Assembly (NCBI GenBank): GCA_964006375.1
Contig: OZ023270.1
Span: 69,727,082-69,791,081 of the forward strand
Direction of reading: 5' to 3'
Length of the DNA stretch: 64,000 bases
Source of the DNA: Tillus elongatus
Taxonomy: Eukaryota > Arthropoda > Insecta > Coleoptera > Cleridae
Shown here: piece after piece, positions 38,370-51,443 of the stretch
Position numbering within the stretch: the first letter of the stretch is position 1
Layout of the letters: the number at the start of each line of letters is the position of its first letter
Program-made: the position numbers and the translations under genes
The notes under the pieces: generated by a model
Told to the model about the DNA's origin: nothing
Database searches by the model: none
What the model saw: the letters and a program-made list of their open reading frames with translations, nothing else

Positions 38370-38379
38370 AGGTAAATTA
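38370..38379. repeat. Target-site duplication, right copy
   Basis: Second copy of AGGTAAATTA. Confidence 0.92.
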
Positions 38380-38624
38380 ACCCCCAAAAAGACAATAGAC
38401 TATATAAAAAGGCTAAACATCTTGGAAAACTATTAGAAAATAGAGACATGAACAAAGGTTGCATAAGGGCCATAGCGCTGAGAGGCCAAAGAGCTTATAA
38501 GATTAGTTAAATAATCTACAACCTACAAGTATTATCCATATAGTCTAGTTATGCTGAGTGCTATATTATTTTAAACTTTATTAGCGAATTTTTTTTTTAA
38601 AAATTCGCTTATGGGGAGATCTGT

Positions 38625-38744
<120 letters not shown>

Positions 38745-38787
38745 TCCCTTAAGTTTGACCTTGGAAGATTTCCATTAGTCACAAGAC

Positions 38788-38789
<2 letters not shown>

Positions 38790-38843
<54 letters not shown>
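38790..38843. repeat. (TA)n microsatellite
   Basis: Second TA tract in the same element copy. Confidence 0.97.
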
Positions 38844-38846
<3 letters not shown>

Positions 38847-39514
38847 ACCGATAACTCAAAAAATATTGGACCGATCTTATTAAAATTTGCAGAGTACCTT
38901 TCTTTTGCAAGTGGCTTGGATAAGTTCGTTAGCCAGGAAAATCTGACCAGGTTTTCCCGGAAAATTTTGTGTTTTCTTTATAAAAAAATTCATATCTCCG
39001 GAAATAACAAAGTAAGGGCAACCAAATTTGGTAAGCGTGTTTGTATTATAAAGAGTGAACTCTGTACCAAAATTTAAGTCCATAGCTTCAAAGACAAAGA
39101 AGTTATGGGCAGTTAAAGCAATAAATGTAGGAGTTTTCCTCAAAACGTCAAACTCGCAATATTAAACGTCAAAATTGGCAATGTTTAGGCAAAGAATGTA
39201 AAACAAATACCATTTGTGAAAAGAAAATGTTGCAAGAAGAGTGTTCTGCAAACCCTTAAGTTTCAGATTCAACCGTCATTGCCCTTCATTTTACTAAAAC
39301 GTTTACAGGAAATCCATTTCAAATAGACCCTTTCTCTGGTGCTTTGGCTGTCAGTTTAGTTAAGTTTGGTAGCTGTTTGGATATTTATTTGCAGGTTTAG
39401 TGAAATTTATGGTTTAACGGCCTATAATTTTTTTAAGCTAATTATCGTGGAACAAATTTGTTAATGCATTTTTGCATTTTTTATCGAAATATGATGCGTT
39501 TATCTTAAAAAAAA

Positions 39515-40160
39515 TCTGGACGCAGTAAGTGCGTTTTGGTTGCGAATTTTCGGTAAATTTGCAGTTAAGCTCCCGAACGCTTTTCAAAACACTGTTTTCA
39601 GAAACCTGCCTAGAGCCCCCCCTGGATCCACAAATCCCAAGAAAAATTTGTTGTTCACACTCCCCAAGGAAGTTACGGGACCAGGAGTGAGTAGGGGTGC
39701 ATAATTTTTTTAGCTAATTTTTGTAGAACAAATTCGTGAATGCATTTTTCCATTTTTTGTCGAAATATGATGCGTTTGCAAGAAAAAAATCTGGACGCAG
39801 TAAGTGCGTTTTGGTAGCGAATTTTCGATAAATTTGCAGTTTAGCTCCCGAACGCTTTTCAAAAAACTGTTTTCAGAAACCTGCCTAGGCCCCCACCCCT
39901 CTGGATCCACAAACCCCAAAAAAAAATTCTTGTTCACACTCCCCAAGGAAGTTACGGGACCAGGAGTGAGTAGGGGTGTATAATTTTTTTTAAACTAATT
40001 TTCGTAGAACAAATTCGTTAATGCATTTTTGCATTTTTTATCGAAATATGATGCGTTTGTAAGAAAAAAATCTGGACGCAGTAAGTGCGTTTTGGTAGCA
40101 AATTTTCGGTAAATTTGCAGTTTAGCTCCCGAACGTTTTTCAAAAAACTGTTCAGAAACC
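39515..40160. repeat. Tandem array, about 278-bp period, 2.4 units
   Basis: TCTGGACGCAGTAAGTGCGT occurs at 39515, 39790 and 40071 (spacings 275 and 281). Each unit carries GCTCCCGAACG, GGATCCACAAA and CCCAAGGAAGTTACGGGACC. Confidence 0.92.
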
Positions 40161-40668
40161 TGCAGGTGAGGTCCTAGTAATGTCTCTGAAAACAATTTGT
40201 TGAAAAGCGTTCGGGCGCTAATCTGCAAATTTACCAAAGTTTCATTAAATCCTTCAAATTTCAATAACTCAATTTGCTATTAACGTAAGCTTTGTTGGAT
40301 AGAAAACCAACATTTAAGTTTATTTTCGGAAAATTTTTGTATATTTTCAAACCATAAGTAATTTTGATAAAATATAGTACATTGTTTCTACCACATAGGC
40401 TATACCGGTAATCAGATTGATGCCTACTCGCATTTGCTATTAAAAACATTTTTATGGAAAATCACTTCCATAACACATTTGCTGCATCTAGACTTTTGAA
40501 AAATGTTTATATATTTTCAAACAATAAATTTGTTTCAATGAAATATGATACATTGTTTCTACTATATAGGCAACCAAGTTTGATGCCTGCTTTCATCAAA
40601 GAAAGACATTTGCTATTAAAAATATTTTAAAGAAAATTCGCTACCATAACGCACTTGCTGCGTCCCGA

Positions 40669-41654
40669 GTTTTTATAATATCTAATTAGTTTTGTGTTAG
40701 TTAATATTACTACAATAATAAAATATCCAACATTATAAAACTAAAGAAGGTATAAATGAGCTGAATGACCTCGCTTGGTTATGAGGCCCGATCTGAAGTA
40801 GTTGTGGAAATGTTCGAAGCCGTGCACTGAACATGGAGTATCAGCAGGGGGTGAAAGGAAATGAAGCAACAAACTTACAAATGGCTCGGAACGACATTAA
40901 ACAGCAGCCGATCCAGAATGGCCTCAATGTTCACCGCGATCTGTTTTTGGTTTACCGACCGAATCAGCGCGTCAGAAGCGAAGAAGCTATGTTTTCCAAT
41001 TGTTCCGTTGATACATAAAGAACGGATAGCAAGCGACATTAGTGTAAGAGGAGAGAACAGGCTGGATGATTACAATGTTTGATTTGAAATTCTAGTGTTA
41101 CAGTAGAAGGCATAATAAATTGTTTAACGGGTCATTAGATATATTTTATAAGTTTCGACGCAGCAAGTGCGTTATGTTAGCAAATTCTTTGAGAAAAATT
41201 TGTGAATTTTCTATTGACGTGGAAATCGTATTTAGGATATTATATGGCTTTCTTATTTACTACTATGTACAAAATTGTATCAAAGCATGTATATTATTTC
41301 AGGATATAAACAATTTTATTTAAAAAAATGGTTTAAGAAACTGATGTCTTTAGTCCATTCATTAATTGTTGTTGCCCTTACTTGGTGAAACCGTTTCATA
41401 CTAAATACAGACGTTTTCTCAGACCATTTCATGGAGTCCTAGAGATATGTGGGGCCTTCTACTGAGAGAACATGCTACTGAGAAGGATGTTGTATCTCAT
41501 GTCTTTGGAGATAAATGTAGTGGAAATAGAGGGATGGAGAGAGAGGGAGAGAAAGAGAGAGTATTATTGCATTCTACAGGGAGATATAGGTCCTCCTGAT
41601 GGGAGTGGGTGTTCGGCAAATTACCAGGAGGCTTTATTGAAATTATACAGAGTT
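40669..41654. other. Unassigned sequence with a short TA-core head at 41155-41200
   Basis: CGACGCAGCAAGTGCGTTAT at 41158 is a solitary head fragment. A GAGA-rich run lies at 41538-41565. No gene seen. Confidence 0.45.
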
Positions 41655-41853
41655 TGTAAGACTAGATGCATCTAGTCTTACATACTTTGTCCCTATATTG
41701 GGGGTAGAAATGGGCCAGGGCTGACAATTTTCTAAATTGTTAGTTAGTCGTATACAGCCTCTATTTTTTTAACACTTTGTGTTATTTGGAGCTGGCGTGA
41801 CAACATACTACTTGGTTCCGCAACTAGGTGGCGGCACGTCCACCACTCAGTAT
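41655..41853 (+). mobile_element. Partial monomer of the hammerhead (retrozyme-like) repeat
   Basis: From GATGCATCTAGTCTTACATA through GGGCCAGGGCTGACAATTTT, ACACTTTGTGTTATTTGGAG and GGTTCCGCAACTAGGTGGCG to CACCACTCAG. It stops before the ribozyme part. It lies 50 bp from a PLE remnant. Confidence 0.88.
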
Positions 41854-41904
41854 TTTACAGAGTTATTGAAGCAAGGAAAATCCTAGCTTATTTGAGTTTC
41901 TAAT

Positions 41905-42460
41905 AAATTACCACGAGACTAAAAAACGAGTCCAAAAATATGAGTAATAAGAACGTGCCCCAAAAATTTTACTTTGGCTATATTCAAAATCAAACATGCA
42001 ACCACTATCAGCAAGTAATGGAAAACAATAGCATATAGCAACAATTCTGGCTATAAAAACAGAAACAGCTAGATGCGTACAAAAGTATTTATAATGTTCT
42101 TTAAACCGAGCTCCGCCACTGGTTTGTAGTCCTCTTTTTGCGCTCTGTCTTCGATACAGATAAACATTCCGAAACATGTAAAGTTATAAAGAAAGTTGAA
42201 AAACTTCATCCGGCAATTAAAATACAGTACAGAGAAAATTTAGTCTTCCTCTCGGTATCGTTCTTAACCTAAGACTCAGTATAAAATGTGATAATTAGTA
42301 GTAAGTAGTTAGAATTTTCCATCCTCTGATGACGCTAACTTTGTTAGTGAAACGATCATCAGGTCTTTAAAAAGATGTGTTGTGGGGATTGCGGTTCTCC
42401 AAGTGTACTTATCAATGCTCATCACAGGTTCCAATCTTTAGTTAGCATATCTTGCCTTAA
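41905..42460 (+). mobile_element. PLE C-terminus and 3' region
   Basis: A decayed C-terminal frame (KQLDAY, then TELRHWFVV after TTTAAACCGAGCTCCGCC) and a 3' region colinear with 9694-10120: CAGTATAAAATGTG, GATGACGCTAACTTTGTTAG, CCAAGTGTACTTATCAATGC. The LDAYE.I.I-type ending is typical of PLE GIY-YIG proteins. Followed by a TA tract. Confidence 0.65.
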
Positions 42461-42575
42461 AAAAAAAAGATAAAATTGATATGCCAACGAAGATGTTTAC
42501 GCTACAAAAAAATGTTTTTTAAGAACGAATATCTCAGGAAACATAAGTGCCTTTCCATACTTTTTACTAACCCTA

Positions 42576-42577
42576 TA

Positions 42578-42655
<78 letters not shown>
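42576..42655. repeat. (TA)n microsatellite
   Basis: TA tract after PLE 3' sequence. Confidence 0.96.
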
Positions 42656-42663
<8 letters not shown>

Positions 42664-42664
42664 T

Positions 42665-43003
42665 TTGTCTGCGATTTAGTCTCCCTCTCGGTATCGTTCT
42701 TGACCTAATTCTCAGTATAAAAGGTGATGTTTAGCAGTAAGCAGTTAGCATTTTCCATCCTCGGATGACTCTAACTTTTTTAGCGTAACGATCGTCAGGT
42801 CTTTAAAAGGATATGTTGTGGGGATTGGGGTTTTTCAAGTGTACTCACTAATGCTCATCACAGGTCCCAGACATCACTTAGCATATCTTGCCATTAAAAA
42901 AAAGATAAAATTTCCATACCAACGAAGATGTTTATGCTACCAAAAAATGTTTTTTAAGAACGAATATCTCAGGGAGTACAAGTGCCTTTCCATGCTTTTT
43001 ACG

Positions 43004-43007
<4 letters not shown>
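42665..43007 (+). mobile_element. PLE 3' region, second copy
   Basis: Repeats the preceding 3' region from TAGTCTCCCTCTCGGTATCG through CGATCGTCAGGTCTTTAAAA and the GAAGATGTTTATGCTACC segment, again ending at a TA tract. The two lie in tandem, about 440 bp apart. Confidence 0.75.

Positions 43008-43095
<88 letters not shown>
43008..43095. repeat. (TA)n microsatellite
   Basis: TA tract after the second PLE 3' copy. Confidence 0.97.
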
Positions 43096-43101
<6 letters not shown>

Positions 43102-44067
43102 CGATAATCATTTAAGTTGATATTTTAACAATGATTTCTCAATAGGAAGCTTTAAGAATATTAATTTTTCCATTTTTGAACTTTTAATCACTTTTATTCT
43201 AAACCCAATTTTTTGGATTCAACTGTGAGGTACGGATATATAATACATATCAATAAATAATTTTTCGTAGTCCGTTAAATTGTGTATGCATTAGATTATT
43301 AAAGAATGTAATGAAACACATTTCAAAATTAACTAGAGCATCAGATGTAATCAGTGAAAGACGATACTGGATGTTTTCCGTTTCCTTAAAGCTGAATCCA
43401 ATTCAAAACGGCATAATCGCGTGGCTGGTCGTTTATCGATTGAATTTGGCATTTTATGTGATCGTCTGATAGCATGTTTGAAAGAAACAATGAAAGAGAG
43501 GGGTGGGTGTTATTGAGATGGTATTTGCGGGGTAGTTGTAGCGATTTAAAAGAACATTGTGGGGTGGTCTTTAATCGATTCCCTTTTCCTTTTGTAGCTG
43601 ATCTGTTACAGATGTCGATTTTATAGCGCGCCGGAAAACGCTCTTAGACGATTCCCTTAATGCCTTCGGTAATACTCTCCACTGATGTTGGGAACGTTCT
43701 GTCGATGCGAACCGTCTGTGTTTTTTATCATCTTTAGGCGATATTATGTTACTGGAACATTTGTTATGTTCACTTGTGCCATCAGAAGACTATTGGAAAG
43801 GTGATTTATAATACTTATCTCAAGTACTAGATATTAAGGAAGTAATTTAGCATACACCTGTAAGAAAATTATTTAATTAAACAGTACACTTTCGAAAAAG
43901 TTTAGGCTTTACGGTTTACTTAATGTAGTTGCAGATATGTATTTGTGAATTACTAGGCTAAATATCTAAAATATTTACCTATTTTTTGGTCTGGCCTTTG
44001 AATCAATGTTTGTTGAACTCAAAATATATTCCACCGCTGATAGGTTTGCCAAAAAGTATCTAAACAA

Positions 44068-44069
<2 letters not shown>
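43096..44069. other. Unassigned sequence
   Basis: About 1 kb without recognised repeats; less AT-rich at 43380-43760. A pyrimidine run followed by TAG (near 43590) resembles a splice acceptor, but no coding frame follows. Possibly unique DNA. Confidence 0.4.

Positions 44070-44136
<67 letters not shown>
44070..44136. repeat. (TA)n microsatellite
   Basis: Left border of the PLE remnant at 44137-44934. Confidence 0.97.
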
Positions 44137-44139
<3 letters not shown>

Positions 44140-44927
44140 GAGACATACTTGGTTCTCGGGTTGAACCGCATCCAGAATTTATGAAAACTCGACGTTTCGG
44201 CTCCTGTTTTGGAGCCATTTTCAAGAGGTGAAGGAAATATGTAACGACACTCTAAGGCCTCAATCTGTCTACTCCTTAGAGCGGTGGACAAAGGTGGGTT
44301 GGGTTGTTGTAGGTCGATTACGGGGCCTTAATCTGCCTGCTCCGCAAATCACGCCGGAGATCGTCTGTGAGGTCTCAGTGTGTTCAACGATAGGCCTCAG
44401 AGAGATCTGGCAGTTCGTTGCAAGTCTTGTCTTTTATATGTCGTTCCGTCTACATGCTTCGTTATCAGTGAAAGTAGTAGGGTTACCGTCAATTAAGTGG
44501 AGGGCTTTGGTCACGGTACTTAGAGGATGAGGAGGAAGATTAAGATGGTCACCGGCATTTGCTGAGACAGATAATGGTGAAATAAAATTGTCTGTAGAAT
44601 TTATTTTCTTTTTGTGTGTTTGTAATGAAGATAAAATAGTTTTCCAAGTAGTCGGAAGGCGAAGACCATCATCTCTCTTATTTAAACAATCGGGACGTTT
44701 TTCAATCTCGATTGCTTCGCGGATAATTCTCGTTTTGAAGTTGTAAACCGGTGCTATTTTTCTGGCATTATCGAAGTCTATTTTGTGTCCTGTATGAATA
44801 TGATGCATGTCCAGCTCAGATGAGGGGTCAGATTTTCTAACTGAGAGGGTGTGTTCATATATTCTATTGTCAATGCGTCAGTTTGTTGAAAATGGCTCTA
44901 AAACAGGAGCCGAAACGTCGAGTTTTC

Positions 44928-44934
<7 letters not shown>
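44137..44934 (-). mobile_element. Truncated PLE bounded by inverted terminal fragments
   Basis: Both edges carry the same block in opposite orientation: at the left the complement of GGAGCCGAAACGTCGAG, at the right GGAGCCGAAACGTCGAG itself (44902), each followed outward by a TA tract. The block has a hammerhead-like layout (stem GGCTCC/GGAGCC, then GAAAC), but the CTGANGA core reads TTGAAAA, so it should be inactive. Inside lie a GIY-YIG C-terminus and a segment shared with the LINE junction at 21 kb. Confidence 0.7.
44434..44870 (-). pseudogene. PLE GIY-YIG endonuclease C-terminal part
   Basis: The frame 44808-44434 reads MHHIHTGHKIDFDNARKIAP, then RIIREAIEIEKRPDCLNKRD and DGLRLPTTW. This is the end of the PLE GIY-YIG domain, where (H...GH..DFDN...A) and (R..REAIEI.K....N...DG..L...W) are conserved; the Glu in EAIEI corresponds to the catalytic acid. 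An upstream frame (44870-44810) gives YEHTLSVRKSDPSSELD, continuous with it. The GIY and YIG motifs are absent, so the protein is truncated. Confidence 0.85.

Positions 44935-45016
<82 letters not shown>
44935..45016. repeat. (TA)n microsatellite
   Basis: Right border of the PLE remnant. Confidence 0.97.
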
Positions 45017-45021
<5 letters not shown>

Positions 45022-45159
45022 GTATCTAAAGGTAGCAATTTAGAATTAAGTTGTGTTCCTGTAAAGCCATGATCCTCATTCTAAAAATATTTTTAACAAT
45101 GCGGTGTTGCCAGATCCCCTCTTACCAAACACCAACTCTGATTTTTCTAATAGGACATC

Positions 45160-46238
45160 GTATATGTTATGACACCTATAACTTAAAAAATAATGGACCG
45201 ATTTTGATAAAATTTGGTGAGTACCTTCCCCTCGCACGTCGCTTGGTTAAGTTCGTTATCCAGGAAAATCCGCCCAGGGTTTCCCGAAAAATTTTGTGTT
45301 TTCTTTCGAAAAAAAATTACATCTCCGGAATTAACAAAGTAAGGGCAACCAAATTGCATACGCGGGTTTATATCATTATAGGTAAGTTACCTACCAAAAT
45401 TTAGCTCTGTAGGTTAAAGGACAAAAAAGTTACAGGCATTTAAAGAAAAATAAATTTTGGTTTTCCTCAAAACGTCAAAAGTCCAATTTTGACGTTTAAA
45501 ATTGGACTTTTGACGTTTTTAGGCAATGAACCTGAAACTAATATGAGCTGTGGAAGGAAAATGTCTCAAGAATAATGTTTTACAAAGCCTGAAGTCTTAG
45601 TTTCAATGGCCACTGTCCTTCATTTTACTGAAATATTCCCAGAAAATTCATTTCAAATAGACCCTGATGCTTTGGCTGTCGGTTTAGTTAAGTTTATGGT
45701 TTAACGGTCTATAATTTTTAGCTAATTTTCGTAGAACAAATTCGTTACTGCATTTTAGCATTTTTTTATCGAAATATGATGCATGTTTGTGAGAAAAAAT
45801 CTGGACACAGTAAGTGCGTTTTGGTAGCAAATTCTCATTAAATCCTCCAAATTTCAATAACTCATTTGCTATTAACGTAAGTTTTGCTGGTTAGGAAACC
45901 AACATTTGACTGTATTTTCGGAAAATTTTTGTATGAACGCAGCAAGGGCGTATTGGTTGCGAATTTTCATTAAATGTTCAAATTTCAATAACTCAATTTG
46001 CTATTAACCTAAGGTTCATTGGCTAGGAGACCCGTTTTCTCAGAAACATTTAAAGTTTATTTTCCGAAAATTTTTGTACATTTTCAAATAATTATTTTGA
46101 TAAAATATGATACATTGTTCCTACTATATAGGTTAGACCGCTAAACAAATTGATGCCTGCTCGCATTAGAGCGATATATTTGTAATTAAAAACATTTTAA
46201 TGAAAATTCACTTCCATAACGCACTTGCTGCGTCCAGA
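45160..46238 (-). mobile_element. TA-core element, long version, without hairpin end
   Basis: Begins at the block just after the TA core (GACACCTATAACTTAAAAAA) and runs to the head complement CGCACTTGCTGCGTCCAGA at 46238. It contains two plus-oriented internal heads (45802 and 45933) and a perfect 22-bp palindrome at 45469-45519. Confidence 0.82.
45469..45519. repeat. Perfect hairpin, 22-bp arms and 7-nt loop
   Basis: Arms 45469-45490 and 45498-45519 around GACGTTT. Other copies of the element have no such palindrome here. Confidence 0.95.
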
Positions 46239-47373
46239 GTTTTTTTAAAGGAGTTTGACATTAATTATTTTCAAAAATAATGCTATCAAATAACTGTCCG
46301 GTGAAATAATTTGGGGATACAGAAATGTACCGTATACATTTTCAAACGTAAACATCTCAGTATATGCAATAAAGATATGCAGATACTACGAGCACGAAAT
46401 TTTAATATTTTCTTTAGGAAACGATGCCCAATTCTAATAAAGATAAAATATAAATGCAGCGAATTCGGGAAGTATGTTAATACAGTGAAAAGGAAATGTA
46501 AGATATTCGTATTTTCATGAAACTGGACGTTCTGTCAATGTGGTATTCCAATATATCTAAACGAATAAAAGGAATTCAGTAGACAGCGGTCACTGCAATA
46601 TCATTCGGACAACAGTAAATATTTTTGTATTATTTACATTCTCTAAGGATATTTTCTACCCGACCCTTTGGTTTTTATACTGTCTTATCACCGTCTGAAT
46701 TGAATAGTACTTCAAACTAAGGTTTTTTCCGTGGTAAAATTTTTCAAAGATATGTATTGTTTGCTAAAATTTTGCTTATCTTAAGCGGGCGTTTTAATTC
46801 TTTAACCAATTTGGTTAGAATTAAGATGTGACCGAATTATCCAATAAAAATATATTTTTTAATTTTAAGTTTTTCTAATGCCTAACAAAGTTACATGTCA
46901 AACTACATCATACAGTGCTGTTAGAATGACAAAAATATCAATTGCAAAGATACAATAAAAATATATATATTTCATATCATGGCCTTATGGTTTTCTGACA
47001 TTATTTTCTGTGAAAATTTTACAATATATTTTGTTAGGCATGGTAGAAGGAGCTTTCTTATAAAAGTATACTTGATATGTGTCTCCAGTGGCGTTTTATT
47101 TTTGTAAAAAAAAAGTTTATATTCACCCTTTGCTTTGCAACTCCCTTAAAATAGAAGAAACGATATTGAGTTATCTAGAAGACAGTCTTTTATCAAATAT
47201 CAAAACAATCTGCCACTGTGATATTAGTCCAGTAAATATCCGTCAGAAAAAAAAAACAGGTTTGCTCTGCTAATGTCGCGCAGTTTGGATTTTTGGTTAT
47301 ATTTTTAGCGCTAGGATTGTATCGAAAAGTTCATATTGCCGACATTCTCGTGTTGCTCTGCGCCATTTCGTAT
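46239..47373. other. Unassigned AT-rich sequence
   Basis: Short frames at 46311-46520 and 47079-47273 show no motifs. Confidence 0.4.
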
Positions 47374-48089
<716 letters not shown>

Positions 48090-48105
48090 TGTTTTTGACC
48101 TTCGT

Positions 48106-48137
48106 AAAGCGAAAAATTCCCTAATAGGGAGATCTGT

Positions 48138-48221
<84 letters not shown>

Positions 48222-48903
48222 CACCGATAACTTCAAAAAATAATACGCCGATTTTGATGAAATTTGGTATGTACCTTTCTTTTGCAAATGGCTTGGACAA
48301 GTTCGTTAGCTAGGAAAATCGGACCAGTTTTTCCGGGAAAATTTTAGGTTTTCTTTCGGAAATGTTTCGTATCTCCGAAAATAACAGAGATATTACAACC
48401 AAATTTGAAGCATATGTTCCTACTATCAAACTTACCCTACACACCAAAATTGAGATCTCTACGTTAAAACAAAACGAAAATTTATAGGCATTTAAGGAAT
48501 AACATTTTAGGTGCCACTGGCGAGCAGAGCAAAGCACAAGAACAAAATATATTTTGTGATTAACAAAACCAATTGAATATTACTTACAACGGTTAAGTGT
48601 CAAGAAGTAACAGAAAAAATATTTTCTTCTTGTAACGTCAAAGTCGCGATTTGAAACGTCAAAGTTTGCAATTTTCAGACATCGAATTTGAAGCAAATAC
48701 GGATTATGTCGAAAAAATTTGTTAATAAGTGTGTTTTACAAAGCCTGAAGTTTCAGCTACAACCATCTTTGTCCTTCATTTTATTAAAATGTTTTCGGAA
48801 AATCCATTTTAATAGACCCTCTTTCTGATGCTTCGGCAGTAGTTGAGTTTATGGTTTACTAGTCTATATTTTAGCAAATTTTCGTAGAAAAAATTCGTTA
48901 TTA
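48106..48903 (-). mobile_element. TA-core element, long version, head missing
   Basis: Decayed hairpin remnant (AAGCGAAAAATTCCCTAATA), TA tract, body with GGCTTGGACAAGTTCGTTAG and AACGTCAAAGTCGCGATTTG, stopping near TTTTAGCAAATTTTCGTAGA. Confidence 0.78.
48141..48220. repeat. (TA)n microsatellite
   Basis: Core of the element at 48106-48903. Confidence 0.97.
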
Positions 48904-49332
48904 AGAAGACCGCGACCGCAAATGAGCGCGAACTAGAACCCCTAAACCCCATATACGGGGTCAGTTTCAGTTTTGCCTGTTTACACATATACAGGGTGAC
49001 GCATTTATAGAAGATATGAGGAAAAAGTATATACGTTAATTATAGAAGATATGAGGAAAAAGTATATACGTTAATTATAGGGTGTCTTGAGCTCTATCTT
49101 ATCAACCTATTTTGACAATTACAGGCTGACCCATAAGTCGTTGGTGATACACTATTTAATAGAACACCACTTATATTGTTGCATTTTTGTGTTTTCCATC
49201 AAATTATAATGCATGCTTGTAAGGAAAAAAATGATATCATTCATCGTTTTTGAGTTATTTCAATTGTTTTGCAACTTTTTACGTTTTTTGGCACATATTT
49301 CAAACACATATCACAAATTGTGATTTGGCGTT
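48904..49332 (-). repeat. TA-core fragments with a short inserted module
   Basis: 48916-48975 is a post-TA block (CCATATACGGGGTCAGTTTC). 48991-49152 is a module beginning ACAGGGTGACGCATTTATAG and ending CCCATAAGTCGTTGGTGATA, also at 50270-50435, 57770-57925 and (inverted) 62125-62225. The CAGGGTG start resembles a mariner-type end, so it may be a small MITE; this is inference. Confidence 0.6.
49012..49087. repeat. Direct tandem duplication, about 37 bp
   Basis: TAGAAGATATGAGGAAAAAG and the following GTATATACGTTAATTA occur twice back to back. Confidence 0.92.
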
Positions 49333-50829
<1,497 letters not shown>

Positions 50830-51207
50830 ATTTTTATCAATAGAGAGTCCCATGGAAATTACGCATTCAGAGAGCTTTTTCTTTGTCTTAATCGTCGAAA
50901 AAATCGAGCTGTCGTATACAGATACTCTCAAGTAGTGGCTGAATTTGAAAAGTTTTCGCTGAAATGTTTTTAGTGTTTCCGTAGAAATCATTTTTTGTAA
51001 GATTTGTGTGATATGCTGGTAATCAATAATAAATGTGTAGTAAGTTGTTGTAAAAAAAGTTGTCGAATTTTTGTGAAAAATATAATTTAGTATAACGTTA
51101 CCCATGAAGGCATTTTATGTAAAAGAAATTATCTTTTTTATTTTCAATTTTGGTCCCAAAGCTGTGTGTGAATAATTATATCTTGTCAGGTGTGTAAATA
51201 GCTTAAA
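50830..51207. other. Unassigned AT-rich sequence
   Basis: Nothing recognised. Confidence 0.4.
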
Positions 51208-51443
51208 GAGGTTCGTTGGCCAGAAATATCGGAACAGTTTTTCTGGAACTTTTAAAGTTTATTTTCGGAAAATGTTTGTACTTTTTGAAACAACAAAGCT
51301 ATTTTAATGAAATATGGTACATTGTTAGTGCTATATAGGTTATACTATCAACCAAATGTCCTTCTTGTAAAAACAAGAAATATTTTACATTAAAAACATT
51401 TTTACGAAAATTCGCTACCATAACGCATTTGCTGCGTCCCGGA
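51208..51443 (-). mobile_element. TA-core element, head half only
   Basis: From GGTTCGTTGGCCAGAAATAT to the head complement ACGCATTTGCTGCGTCCCGGA. No TA tract or hairpin. Confidence 0.8.

Larger units (their letters stand above)
36561..38520 (+). pseudogene. RNase H-type LINE ORF2 C-terminal remnant (host of a nested LINE)
   Basis: Reads RFKPGDLAGHLKILEI (linker after RT, 36700-36770), then RNase H: VWYTDRSKQMGE (first Asp), a QAEMHAI-like block in a shifted frame, a DSRAV-like block and a GHQGIAGNEEAD-like block near 37190. 37365-37610 gives NDWRIITGHFTGHYPVRYQR and the knuckle YCPEAAETTEHFLCDC, in which the first Cys of CX2C is Tyr. The frame runs into GGVTLTPQEIGKL, where a second LINE is inserted (37611-38369), and resumes as GKLTPKKTIDYIKRLNIL. 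R1/I/LOA-like by the RNase H plus CCHC order. Confidence 0.82.

Noticed and set aside
39515..40160. CRISPR-like array
   Set aside because: Units of about 278 bp with conserved interiors are tandem duplications of an element, and the DNA is eukaryotic.
42325..42365. Hammerhead ribozyme around GATGACGCTAACTTTGTTAG
   Set aside because: CTGATGA and GAAAC are present around a good stem II, but no acceptable stem I or III with a cleavage site can be drawn; kept only as a hairpin in the PLE 3' region.
43380..43760. Host exon with a splice acceptor near 43590
   Set aside because: The pyrimidine tract plus AG is suggestive, but the following sequence has no sustained open frame or recognisable protein.
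44137..44230. Active hammerhead at the PLE ends
   Set aside because: The CTGANGA core reads TTGAAAA in the better copies, with two essential bases changed.
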